This document shows positions 9,757-20,008 of a stretch of DNA of 36,718 nucleotides, one piece after another; position 1 is the stretch's first letter, and each line of letters opens with the position of its first letter. The stretch covers positions 349,696-386,413 of the forward strand of contig BFEA01000535.1 of assembly GCA_003427395.1 (NCBI GenBank). Direction: 5' to 3'. The notes beneath the pieces are model-generated. The model was not told the origin of the DNA and did not search any database. It saw nothing but the letters and a program-made list of their open reading frames with translations. Origin of the DNA: Chara braunii. Its lineage: Eukaryota > Streptophyta > Charophyceae > Charales > Characeae. The position numbers were made by a program, and so were the translations under genes.

Positions 9757-11224
9757 GCTGCAAGTCCGAAACGGCACCTGACAGACAGAGTAAGACAGCA
9801 CACACACACAAAAAGGTAAGTAAACTAAACCTATTCTAACTAGTGTGCTACCTAGGGCCTGAAGGGCCGCCGTGGGCCTCCAGGGCGCGTGCTGTATGGT
9901 ACGCGGCCTGGGGGCCCCTCAGCAACCGTCGGGCCCCTCAAATGGGGCCCGTGTGCACGCGCAACATGCAACATCTGTGTATGGTTTTGGGACTGGCGCA
10001 TTCTTCCTGGGTGAGCGCCAGGCCCCTTCACACCATGTGATGATGATGATGTATGTTTGGTCTGCATTGCTACATGGATTGGTCTGATAATTGGTATTAT
10101 AGCCTTCCGCTGCGCTATCCTGTACTGTGAGAGAGAGGTCGGTTTGCAATGAACCCAAGTCATGAATACGATTGTCAACAATGCTAGTCCAGAATGTCAA
10201 GTCGCTGATAATTTCCAGTAATCAAAATAGTATCCAGAAAGAAGGAGGTGAGGTACTCATACACAGACGAAGAGGAAGGAGGGAGATGAGACAAAGGAGA
10301 GGATGATAAAATGCCCACTCCTTCTCAGGGCTCCTTCCTTGACCGCCACCTCACAATAACCAGTAATCTGAACACATCTCGAAGTCCTGTTACAATGTGC
10401 CACGTGGCACCCAATCAACCTCTCATCAGCGCTGGAGTAGCATCGACGTGAAGATCCCAGGTACGTATCCACAACCTCCACACAGTCCCTATCTCCTCCT
10501 GAACTGACGATGAAACAGCCTTGATATCTCCCTGAAGTGATGATGGAATAGAACAGCAATGCTGGTCCTGTAGACCCGGCGATGTCACATGTGGCAGCAG
10601 CCACGTCAGCGGCAACACGGGGTAATGCCACGTCAGCAAGCCTTGAAGACAGTAGCCAGCCAGTCAGCGCACCAGCCAGCAGCGTGTTGCTGCTATCTCG
10701 CCAATGCCAGCGTAATGCCAGCGTCCACCAGCGTCACAGCGTCCAGCCAGCGACGTGCCGTCAACGCGTAGAGCAGCGTCAACGCGAGACAGAAAGAATG
10801 AATGTCAAAGCCAAGGAGTCCTCGCTTATGTAGCGTTGACTCGGGGTCTGAACCCTGGCTGCTGCAGACTCCAGGCGTCCAGATCTTGACACCGGGAAGG
10901 GCCTGGATCGATCTGAAACTGTATCCTCTTCGGCCTGGATGCATGTCTTGGTACCTGCGCACAACAAGTGGATGTATCCAACCAAGGGCCTGGCGTGGTA
11001 CGTTTGACTTGACAGTTGACTTTGACTCTTAAATTTCCTGATCTTAGCACTTGGTCCCACAGCCACGTGCGGCCTTCTCGGTTCTGGGCATGTGTTGGTC
11101 ACACAGCCCAGCGCAGACCAATTCTGGTCTGCGTGGCGTGGGGCTGAGTTCTGGGCCCCGGGCTACTTCTGAACAGGGTTGCTACAGGTTCTTGTTCTGG
11201 TCTGCACCATTAAGGTATGCAACA
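9757..11224 (+). other. GC-rich region ending in the probable 5' LTR of element D
   Basis: The right edge (GGTATGCAACA) is followed by a 3-nt spacer and a primer site at 11228, so the last part should be a 5' LTR of the plus-strand element D. Its left boundary cannot be fixed because the 3' LTR is missing. Inside, 10575-10780 has repeated CCAGCGT and TGCCACGTCAGCA words related to the tandem repeats at 11835-12085. No protein gene is supported. Confidence 0.45.
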
Positions 11225-11227
11225 GTT

Positions 11228-11239
11228 TGGTAGCAGAGC
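11228..11239 (+). other. primer binding site, element D
   Basis: TGGTAGCAGAGC differs from the plant initiator tRNA-Met site TGGTATCAGAGC at one base and follows a CA-ending sequence by 3 nt. It is upstream of a gag on the same strand, as expected. A GC hairpin (GCGGACCTCT / AGAGGATCCGC) begins right at its end (11238-11263). Confidence 0.65.
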
Positions 11240-11298
11240 GGACCTCTCTATCAGAGGATCCGCCCAATCAAGGAGCCAGCTTGATCGAATGATTGTTG

Positions 11299-11300
<2 letters not shown>

Positions 11301-11361
<61 letters not shown>
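11301..11361. repeat. (GATT)n tetranucleotide tract
   Basis: A nearly perfect run of TGAT/GATT units, in inverted orientation to the (TCAA)n tract at 8480-8574. It lies in the leader of element D. Confidence 0.95.
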
Positions 11362-11834
11362 ATTAGTGAATCAAGTAGGGCTTCGTCAAATCTCTGCAAA
11401 TTGTTTTTCGTTTTCGCAACTTCGGATATTAGCATTTCGTTTTTTTGTTTCACTCTGGGCATATTAGGTGAACTAAGGAGGTTGTCATATTCTCGGACTC
11501 TATCTATTCTTCTCTGAAAGTGGAACCTCCATTCTATTTTGTGCAATTTTTTTTTTTTCAAGATCGCATTTTTTTTTTAAAGCCGAAACTTTGCGAAACC
11601 TTGCCTAGATCTCATTCATAGCACTCCTCCGTACTGCCTCCGTGATAGCAGATCGACAGATATACCAAAAAAAAAAAAAAGGGGGGGGGTGATCCTCTTT
11701 TTTTTTTTTTTTTTTTTAGTTTATTCNTAGTTTATTCTGTTGATTAGGACCAGGAATGGAAAGTGCAGTTTTGTTACCTTCCTGCGTTTCCCTCCCACCC
11801 ACCCCTTTGTCTGCATTCCCGGTTTGGTAAGTGC
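11362..11834. other. D leader: homopolymer runs and an assembly join
   Basis: AT-rich, with A14-G10 near 11668-11691 and a long T run near 11699-11717. A single N at 11727 is flanked by identical 10-base words (TAGTTTATTC at 11717-11726 and 11728-11737), so it is probably a contig join with an unresolved overlap. No gene seen. Confidence 0.7.
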
Positions 11835-12085
11835 CCCGTCAGCAGCAGTGCCACGACAGCAGTGCCATGACAGCAGTGCCACGTCAGCAGCAGTGCCATG
11901 ACAGCAGTGCCATGTCAGCAGTGCCACGACAGCAGTGCCACGTCAGTAGCAATGCCATGTCAACAGTGCCACATCAGCAGTGCCACGTCAGCAGTGCCAT
12001 GTCAGCAGTGCCACATCAGCAGTGCCACGTCAGCAGTGCCATGACAGCAAAGCCACGACAGCAGCAGTACCAACGTCAGCAGTGC
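11835..12085 (+). repeat. tandem repeat of CAGTGCCACGTCAG-type units
   Basis: About 250 bp of imperfect 12-15 bp units (variants of CAGTGCCAYGWCAGCAG). The frame is open through the array and runs straight into gag of D, so it can be read as Gln/Ser/Cys-rich repeats; translation is doubtful because a much better start lies at 12095. Confidence 0.9.
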
Positions 12086-12094
12086 CCCGCCACC

Positions 12095-13690
12095 ATGACG
12101 GTTTCAGCTTTGGGCATGCCAGGCCAACTGGCCAATGAGTCCATTGCCGAGTACCGACAGCGGTTCCAAGCTCAGCTCGCACTGATCGAGGCTGAGGAAC
12201 AGCGCCAGGCGGCAGCCGAGGCTGCCCGCCTACAGGCTGAAGTGGAGGCAGCAGCTGAAAAGCAGCGGCTTTAGGCCGAAGCTGACGCAGATGCCCAGGC
12301 CCGCCGGAAGGAGGCCCAAGATCTGCTGCAGCGGCACAAAGCCGCCAGCGTCGACAAGCTCAAGTTCTGGCATTTTGAACCGTCCAAGAGCCACAAAGAC
12401 GCGACACCGGAAGAGCAGCACAAGGAGTTTCTCTCCAAACTTGTGGCCCGTTTGGTTTACACTTGTAACCACCTGCAGTCCGAGTTGGTGAATCTCCGAC
12501 GGGCAGTGCGGAACCACAAGGGTCTGCATGAGGATGCGACACGGGCACTTGATTCCCGTTTACAGGACTTGGAGCAAGCAGCACCAGGACCCGATGCTGG
12601 TGAATCCAGCAATGCAGCCTCTACCCGCCAGTTGGAGCAACGAGTTGACCATGTAGTCGCAATGCTCGGCGACATAAGCACCTTCACTGCACCAGCCACC
12701 ATCAGCGAGCAGCTGGACACCTTGAAGACCTAGGTACGGCAACTGCACCAGCTGCCCGACAAGGATGGCAACACCAGTGCACAGCAGTACAAGATGCCGG
12801 CATTCCGAATCGAAAAGTTTGATGATTATACGCATCAAGACCTGGTCCCCTAGTGGCAGGGCTTTACAACGAAACTTCGGACTCATCACGTCCCCGAGCA
12901 CTCGTACATCGGGGCGTTGTTCCTCAAATAAAAGGGCGGATGCCAGATCTGGCCCAGCCACCTGGCAACCATCCACGACGTCCAGGTCGCCGATCTACAC
13001 AAGAAGATCTCTTGGGAAGATCTGACGAGGCAATGGAAGAAACGGTTCATCATTGACGACGCCCCGACGCTCACCATCAACCGCCTCTTCGCCATGACTG
13101 AAGGTAACACACCGACACGCGACTGGCTCACGGAATGGCAAAAAATCGTGACAACACCTGATCTCAACTTACCATTTTCGCATCTGCGTCGGGAGTTCTA
13201 CAACTGGTCGTGTGTCGCCTTGAGCCTCGCACTCGGTGATCGAGAACAGTACACGACCTTCGCCGAAATCATCGACAAGGCACATTAGATCGTCAAGACC
13301 AACCAGACTACTGCACACGAGAAGTCAGCGTGGCAGCCAGCCCATGTGGAGAAAGGAAGATTTGGTCTGCGTCCGCAGTCTGTCACTGCAGTCCAACCAG
13401 ACAACATTATGGAAGACCCGACAGCCAACGCAGCATCACGTGATGGAGATCAGGTGGCCGCTGTCCAGTCGTGAAGCAACAACAACTCCCGTGGAAAAGG
13501 GAAGGCGAAAACCGCATCGCTGACCGGAATTGGACAGCCAGTACCATGGGTCAAGTTCAACTTGACCGAGGCCAAATACAAGTACCGCAGCCGATATGGC
13601 TGCTGCTATTGATGCAACAGCACCAAGCACAAAACCTCTCACTGCCAAGATCAAGGCAAGGAGGATGTTCGACCTCGAATCAGCTCGGGA
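12095..13690 (+). pseudogene. element D gag with seven in-frame stops
   Basis: The start at ATG 12095 has a strong eukaryotic context (GCCACCATGA). The protein begins MTVSALGMPGQLANESIAEY and has an Ala/Glu/Gln-rich coiled coil, a second helical region (LQSELVNLRRAVRNHK), and a capsid-like part with FRIEKFDDYTHQD and DLTRQWKKRFI. It ends near a zinc knuckle at about 13604-13645 (C-Y-stop-C-NSTK-H-KTSH-C, spacing CX2CX4HX4C). Stops at 12272, 12731, 12851, 12929, 13286, 13472 and 13610 are all in one frame. Each is one transition from a Gln, Arg or Trp codon that fits its surroundings. No frameshift is needed across this stretch. Confidence 0.88.
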
Positions 13691-14780
13691 AACTGAGTTG
13701 CGCAAGAGGTGAGGCGACTCCACCTCTCACTCCGCCAAATTCAGCCGCCTTGCTAGCGGCCTCCTACACATCTGGAGAGAATGCGGATGTCGCGAGTCCT
13801 CGGTTCACTTACGAGGATTACGCTGTCCACTTGGTCCCACCGTTGGACCAGTCACTCCATGTGCAACAATCCACCGCATGCAAGGTTTCACCACCATCAG
13901 CAACCGATTCGGCAGCTTCGCCGCCAACTTTCGTCGGGGATTCGACGTCATGGTCAAGACTTGAGAGACTCGACCCGTTGATATTCGCGGACTTCCAATG
14001 GATTCCCCTTCCCCGATCGGTCGATTGCCGAAGCCGCATTGCAATGTGCTCATGGCACAATTGCGGGATTACTTGCACACTGCAGTAGCAGCTCCGTTGA
14101 TGGACGTCGGAGTAGAGGCTGTTGACGTTCACGACTACGTTGCGAAGATCGACCGCGAGTTGAAGACACAACGGTAGGACGACATCGACGCGCCATTGTT
14201 GTACATATGCATTCAGATCGGAGAGGCAACCTACAACGCTTTGATCGATTGCAGAGCTACTCGCAACTATATCAGCCAATACTTTATGGTACGCGCTGGC
14301 CTTGGGCCACGCGCTCGGACGAAGTCGCAGCCCACGCAAGTCACGCTGGCCGACGGTCACACGCACAAGTCAATCGACCGGTGCATTGATTTCGTCCCCA
14401 TGTACTTCGCCCCCCATGCAAGCGAGGTCGTGTCCTTCGACATTCTTGATACCCAATTCGACATGATTTTGGGCATGTCATGGCTGCGAAGCGAGGATCA
14501 CCCGGTGAACTTCTACTGCCGTACCGTTCACGTTCGTGATCGGAACGGAGTACTGGTCCCATGCACGGTACCTCCACCTCGCCCTTCGATCAGCTGCCAC
14601 TTGGTGTCCGCCGCAAGCATTCGAGCTTCCATCACCAGGGACGACATCGAGGAGATGGGGGTGTGTTTTCTCCATGCCCTCCCTCCCCAGGACATCCCAT
14701 CGACGGAAGCATCGACAGACCCACACATCACCAAGCTTCTCGACGCCTACGCCGACGTGTTCAGCCCCGCACGGAGTAGT
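13691..14780 (+). pseudogene. element D pol: linker and aspartic protease
   Basis: The frame is +1 relative to gag. It carries a linker (RLPKPHCNVLMAQLRDYLH and VGVEAVDVHDYVAKIDREL), then the protease-like region with NALIDCRATRNYISQYFMVRAG and later FDILDTQFDMILGMSWLRSEDHPV. The expected D(S/T)G triad reads DCR, so the protease active site is destroyed. A TGA at 13962 and a TAG at 14175 (QR-stop-DD, probably Trp originally) lie in this frame. Near 14772 another frameshift leads to the RT frame. The exact gag/pol junction cannot be placed because of decay. Confidence 0.82.
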
Positions 14781-15409
14781 ACCGGATCGGCCCATCCGCC
14801 ACGAGATCATCCTCGAGGCCGGGGCCGTACGTCCGCGTGGTTGCATCTACCGCATGAGCGAGGAAGAGTTAAGTGTGCTACGGGCACAACTCAAAGACCT
14901 TCTTGAGAAAGGCTGGATTCGGCCTAGCTCTTCGCCATATGGTGCTCCCGTTCTCTTCGTCCGGAAGAAGAACAAGGACTTGTGGTTGTGCATCGATTAT
15001 CGCAAGCTCAACGAGAAAACTGTCACGAACGCTGACCCTCTTCCGCGCATCGACGACCTTCTCGAACGGCTGGGCGGCGCTAAGTTCTTCTCCAAGCTTG
15101 ACCTCAAATCGGGATATCACCAACTCGAGATCCGGCAGGAGGACCGCTACAAGACCACGTTCAAGATGCGATATGGGCATTTCGAATGGCTGGTTATGCC
15201 TTTTGGCCTTACGAATGCCCCGGCCACATTCCAAGCGGCTATGACAACGGAGTTCTGATACATGCTGGATAGATTTGTACTTATCTACCTCGGCGATATC
15301 TGGGTGTACAACCGGAGTTTGGACGATTATGTGGAGCACCTACGCACCGTTTTGGAGCACTGCGACAAGCCAAGTACAAAGCCAACCGCGACAAATGCAA
15401 ATTTGCGCG
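14781..15409 (+). pseudogene. element D pol: reverse transcriptase, truncated
   Basis: RT fingers and palm are clear: [80 protein letters not shown] and [23 protein letters not shown] at 15256 (MTTEF-stop-YMLDRF) interrupts the palm. The active site reads LIYLGDIWVYN instead of YLDD: the first catalytic aspartate is Gly. A one-base loss near 15360 shifts the frame before the KYKANRDKCKFAR block. Homology ends around 15405-15410, where unrelated GC-rich hairpin DNA begins. The catalytic loss shows that this copy is not an active RT. Confidence 0.88.
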
Positions 15410-15623
15410 GCACGCTATGTATCCCCCGCGGCTGCGGCCGCAGGGTCTAGCTCGGAGGGTGGCCATGTTCATGGCCGCATCCGCGGCTGGGGTCGGCTGC
15501 ACCTCAGCCACGTTTGTACATGATTTTTCCCATAAAAAATAATAGGCAAAAAAAAAAAAATGGAGTTGTAGGGTTTTTCAATCCCTACAACCCCATATAT
15601 TTTTTTAAGGAAACAATGAATTA
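15410..15623. other. hairpin-rich and AT-rich unassigned segment
   Basis: It holds GGCCAT-GTTC-ATGGCC (15461-15476), GGCTGGGGT/ACCTCAGCC (15485-15509) and a perfect 9-bp GTTGTAGGG/CCCTACAAC stem (15565-15591), plus an A13 run. In style it resembles the hairpin array at 36.0-36.7 kb. It is the left flank of element B. Confidence 0.6.
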
Positions 15624-16962
15624 TGTTACGATCCTGGTCATTTCCAAAGTGCAAATTCACAATGAAAGACAATGCCACCCAATTGCGAAAGAAATGAAAG
15701 CACTTGCAAAGCGATAGAGACGAGAGGAGAGAGAAAGAAGAAGAAGAAGAAGAAGAAGATGTACACCAGCAAGACCAATGACAATTCCCCCTTCTCTCTC
15801 CACCTTCCTCCTCCTCCTTCACTTTGCCAATCTTATTCTTCTCTCAATAATAATAATAACAATGAATGGATGAACCAGAATCAATATCCGAAGTTCCCCC
15901 TTACTGCTGACTCAACAACAACAACAACAACAACAACAACAGTCCACCATAGCTATGGCTTCCCTCCTTTTGCCTCCTCTCTCATGCATAGGCTATGGCG
16001 GACTACTGAGGGCCCTGCCCTCCTGTCCAAAGGACAACGCAAAGCAACTATGATGCTGCTGACTGGTCTGCCGTGCCTAACTCTGCCTCGAGCTTCCTTG
16101 GTGCGGCACTACCCCAACTGGGGCCTTCCAGATGCAGCGCCCAACAAGGTGCTGAAGACGGTGTCCACCATAGCCAGGTAGGTGCCTCGCCACTCTCCTC
16201 CTTAGCTCCCTTCTTCCTCCTCCTCAAGCTGGGCTGCTCGCCATAGCCAGGCTGAGCTCCAACTGCCCTTCACCTCCAAGCAGCGCTGTATCAGCCAGCG
16301 CTGTGCTCCAACAGCATGTCGCCAATCCTTGCATACCGCAAATGAGGAGGAGCTACTTGCTCCTCTGAAAGATATAGCGGCCTACTGGCCTCCTCGGCGG
16401 TGACTTCCTAGGCCGAGCGGCCTCCCAGCAACCGGTACCTCCTCCCTTTCGGAGGGAAACATCATTGCAGTCTCGGCTAACCTCCGGACAGGCCCTAGAC
16501 CTGGGCTACTTGGACTGGTACCGGCCTACCTCTATCCTACCGCTACTGGGCCTTTAAAAATGCCAACTTTTTGTCTTCTTCTGCTCGGCCTCCAATACCC
16601 GACACTCCTACCACTACTCGAGTGGTACCGGCCTACCTGCTACTTGAGTGTTTTTCCCCTCTGCTCTAAGTGTCGTGGGCCTACCCCCGCTACTTGAGTG
16701 TTTACCCCCCTGCAACCCTCAAAGTCACGGCCACAGGTAAGTACCGGCCCTGCGGGGCCTTGCAACCAACAAGTACCCTTGCGGGTCATACACACACTCA
16801 ACCGACAAGCACTCAGACAGGCATGCAAATTAGCAGGCACGCACACACACACAGACTTGGAAACCACAGCAGAATGCGGGAATCACAGCATGGCATTCAT
16901 TCCAGTGGCAAATCCTTGAAATCAGCAGTGTTCTCAGTCTGTGGTTTTGGCGGGTCATTACA
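15624..16962 (-). repeat. 3' LTR of element B (1339 bp)
   Basis: Starts TGTTACGATCC and ends GGTCATTACA on the plus strand; matches 23716-25164 over its length. It contains GAA and CAA microsatellites (about 15736-15759 and 15912-15941), and a perfect (CA)n-like tract near 16841-16851. Confidence 0.96.
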
Positions 16963-16975
16963 CTACCCCCCTCTC
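16963..16975 (-). other. polypurine tract of element B
   Basis: The minus strand reads GAGAGGGGGGTAG directly before the LTR start TGTAATGACC. A typical plus-strand priming site. Confidence 0.85.
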
Positions 16976-17003
16976 AAGAGTGAGGTCCCTTCGAGCGAGT
17001 AAC

Positions 17004-17978
17004 TCATTCAGAGTCGGCAGAGAATGCATCGTAGGCGTAGATCAAAAAGAGGGATTTAGTAAGACTGTAGGGAGCGAGTTTTGCAGAAAACTTAACAGTA
17101 TGTCCATCAGCAATCTGTCGTTCATAAGCGTTCACAACACGCGGAGCATTCTTTAACAACTCTTTTCGGTCGATCCAGAAGAATTCGGTCAATGGGTGAT
17201 AGAGAAAGTGAACCTTGTACTGTCTGTTCCTCCCTCTTCCCTCGTGGGAAACAATTTTGTCTATCTCATGACCGCCATCGATAGGACGAGGTATCATAGG
17301 ATCTCGGAAGGGAAAAGTCTCATCATCGATGTGTGGAAACAGTTTGGATGCGTGAAAGACTGGATACGTGCGCAAATGAGGAGGCACGTCAATCACATAC
17401 GAAGGACCAAAATCATCCCCAATCACCTTCATCACCTGCCAAGGGCCATAGTACAATGGAAGAAGTTTTCGTGATACGCCCTCTTCGTCAGAAAACTCAG
17501 ACATTTTAACCCAGACATAGCTTCCCACTTGGAAGGTCCCTTCTTTGCGCGGCTTGTTAGCATGTTTGATCATGGCATGCTGACACTTGTTCATTGCTGC
17601 GATAGCATCTTTGAGCAAGCGTGCATACTTGGCATTGTAGCCAGGCATGCCGGGCGTCAGACCTGGTGACCGTTCGGGGAACAGATAGGAGAGAGGATTG
17701 CGCAGCTGCCATCCGTATTGCAGTTGATTCGGTGTCACACTCGTTGCAAAGTGAATGGAGTTGTTGTACAACCCCTTCACTTTGTGTAACTCCTTGTCCC
17801 ATGTGTTCTGATCTGGAACAATTAACGCGCGAAGTAGTTGGATAACAGTCTGGTTGATTTCCTCAGCCAATCCATTGGCTTCAAGGTGTCGACCAGAAGT
17901 CTTGTGGAGTTTAATGTCGTAGATCTGAGAAGTGAAGTCCTTCCAATCTTTGCTAACAAAATCTAGTTTCCCGATCAC
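17004..17978 (-). pseudogene. element B pol: integrase C-terminal half and chromodomain-like tail
   Basis: Covers the end of the DDE core (DFTSQIYDIKLHKTSG, then HLEANGLAEEINQ with the catalytic Glu present but the usual HPE changed to HLE). It continues through LYNNSIHFATSVTPNQL, the VGSYVWVKMSEF and YYGPWQVMKVIGDD blocks, and the RTYPVFHASKLFPH GPY/F module. The tail (GGHEIDKIVSHEGRGRNRQYKVHFLYHPLTEFFWIDRK in segments) is chromodomain-like but divergent. It is cut off from the upstream integrase by a small indel near 17968, just after the second catalytic Asp region (VSDRE). The frame ends 28 bases before the PPT. Confidence 0.9.
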
Positions 17979-18562
17979 TCACAATAGTTTTCGGGTGGCC
18001 AAACTGCAGAATATACTGCTGATGAAATTCTTCGATGACAAGCTCAGTTGGGGCATGAGGAGGGAAAGGAATCAAGTTCATAAATTTGGAAAACGGTCCA
18101 CGATGACCATGACTTTTGAATTCCCTGCCTCACTCACCTTTCCCATGTCCGTGAAGTCGATGGAAATCGCTCACCGGGTCCATCAGGAATGGGGAGGGGT
18201 CTCGGCAGGCCATAAGGCTTATGCCTGTGGACCTTGGTTCTTTGACAGACTTGACATTCAATAATAAACTTTTGAGCAGATCCCTTAATTCCCGGCCAAT
18301 CAAACTGTTGCAAAAGGCTTCCATAAGTCTTTTCAAAGCCGAAGTGTCCACTCCGACCATGTGCCAAATCCAAGAAACGAGTCTGGAGAGGCGTATGGTT
18401 GGGTACACACAAACGATCAAACTTCCCATACTGGCGGAATACAATACCCTCACACTCATGAAAATTAGGCTGACTGTTAGGGTCAGCCTTGAGCTGCTCA
18501 AGGATGGGACTAAGATCCGGATCCTTGGCGGTGTGTTCGGCCAGATCCCCCTTCAGTTTCCT
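17979..18562 (-). pseudogene. element B pol: integrase zinc finger and core N-terminus
   Basis: The frame follows RNase H after one TGA (18565-18563; SYDL-stop-RKLKG, one transition from CGA). It contains GRSGHFGFEKTYGSL and CQVCQRTKVHRHKPYG, the HHCC zinc finger. At about 18165 a one- or two-base change turns the IDFTDMGK block out of frame; at about 18096 loss of a T in VDRFSKFMN causes a second shift. The homologous sequence then continues to VSDRE near 17975. Catalytic Asp 1 (in IDFTD) and Asp 2 (in SDRE) are both recognisable at DNA level, but no continuous protein can be made. Confidence 0.86.
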
Positions 18563-20008
18563 TCAGAGGTCATACGAACCCACAAGGCAAGTCAAAAACT
18601 CAGGATGGCGGGACAGAGCATCAACAACTCGGTTATAACAGCCTTTCTTGTGTTTGAACTCAAAGTTATAGACATCAATGTCATGCAACCAGCGGGTCAG
18701 TGTAGGAGAGAGATCAGTTTGTGTCTTAATCCACTGCAAGGTTTGGTGATCTGAGTAAACCTTGAAGTGTCGACCCAAGAGGTAGTGCTTCCAATGTGTG
18801 AGTGCCTCGCGCAAGGCGTAGAGCTCACGCATATACGTGGAGGTAGCTACCTTGTGGCTGGGCATGCGTTTGCTGTAATACTCGAGCGGACGCAGGTCAT
18901 CACCATCATCTTGTTGTAGCACTGCACCAATCCCAAACTGGCTCGCGTCCGTAGTGACTACGAATGTGAGGTTGGAATCCACAATACGGAGCACAGGATG
19001 ACTCACCAATGCCTCTTTCAAGGCTTGGAACGGAATCTGACATTTCTCATACCACGCATAGGCAACATTCTTACTTGTTAGTCTCGAGAGTGGGTGAGCA
19101 ATGACAGAAAATTTGGGCACAAACTTCCGGTAATATGAGGCCAAACCAAGAAAAGAACGCAGTTCGCGTACGTTCGCTGGTTGAGGCCACTTTCGGATGA
19201 CCTCAACCTTGGTTGCCTCCGGCTCAAGGCCGTTTGCAGACAACCGGTGCCCAAGATAGATGACGTTGTCCCTTCCAAACTCAGATTTCTCTAAGTTGAG
19301 GTGCAGTTGTGCCTCCTTGAGGACCTGCAAAACTTCCTCAAGGTGCTTGGCGTACTCTTCCATGGACTTGCTGAAAATCAGGATGTCATCGAGGTAAACA
19401 ACAACAAACTTGTTGAGCTGATGGCGAAGAACCTTGTCCATGAGGCACTGAAATGTGGCTGGTGCATTCGTAAGACCGAAGGGCATAACGATGAATTCGT
19501 ATAGCCCATCACGTGTTTTGAATGCAGTTTTGTGTTGGTCGTTCGGATCAACTTCAATCTGGTGGTAACTAGACTTGAGGTCGATCTTGGAGAAGACCTT
19601 GCACCCACCTGCCGCATCTAGCAGATCATCTATGCGAGGCAAAGGGTAAGAATTCTTTCCGGTGATTCGATTGAGGCCACGATAGTCAATACACATCCGG
19701 AGTTTGCCTCCTTTCTTTGGCACAAACAGGACAGGTGCACCGAACTCGGACTCACTAGGCCTAATCCATCCACGGTCGATCATGTCATCAATTTGTCTCC
19801 TCAACTCCTCCAACTCGCCTTGTCCCATACGGTAGACGCAGCCCTTTGGAGGAACACTCCCTTCTATTATCTCGATCTTGTGTTTGACCGGACGCTCGGG
19901 AACTCCACGAGGTTCGGCCAGAACTTCGGGGAATCGATCTAATAGACGGTGAATGTTTGTTGGGACTTCCAGTGGAGGATCATCCTCATCAGGAGAAAGA
20001 AAATCAGA
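18563..20008 (-). pseudogene. element B pol: reverse transcriptase and RNase H
   Basis: The best-preserved domain in the window, open from 20008 to 18563. [97 protein letters not shown], and the intact active site VVVYLDDILIFSK, then YLGHRLSANGLEP and SFLGLASYYRKFV. RNase H: VVTTDASQFGIGAVLQQ, MRELYALREALTHWKHYL, VYSDHQTLQWI and VVDALSR, so the catalytic Asp/Glu/Asp set is present. The frame starts just after a TGA (20011-20009) that separates it from protease in the same frame, so normally it is one Pol protein. An isolated start at Met 19828 is unlikely to be used. Confidence 0.93.

Larger units (their letters stand above)
11225..15409 (+). mobile_element. Ty3/gypsy retrotransposon D, internal part, 3'-truncated
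   Basis: Plus-strand order: primer site (11228), leader with simple repeats, gag (12095), protease and RT. It stops in the RT palm soon after the active-site motif, around 15409. RNase H, integrase, PPT and 3' LTR are absent from the window. It is a different lineage from A/C and B: the protease has the form ALIDxxATRNYIS and RT has [18 protein letters not shown]. Many in-frame stops and a few frameshifts make it a dead copy. Confidence 0.85.

Noticed and set aside
18008-18020. Plus-strand CTGATGA as a hammerhead core
   Set aside because: No GAAA follows within range; it falls in integrase coding sequence.
19985-19991. A third hammerhead (TCATCAG, minus-strand CUGAUGA)
   Set aside because: No GAAA at stem II distance and no GUC with pairing stems; it is inside pol of element B.
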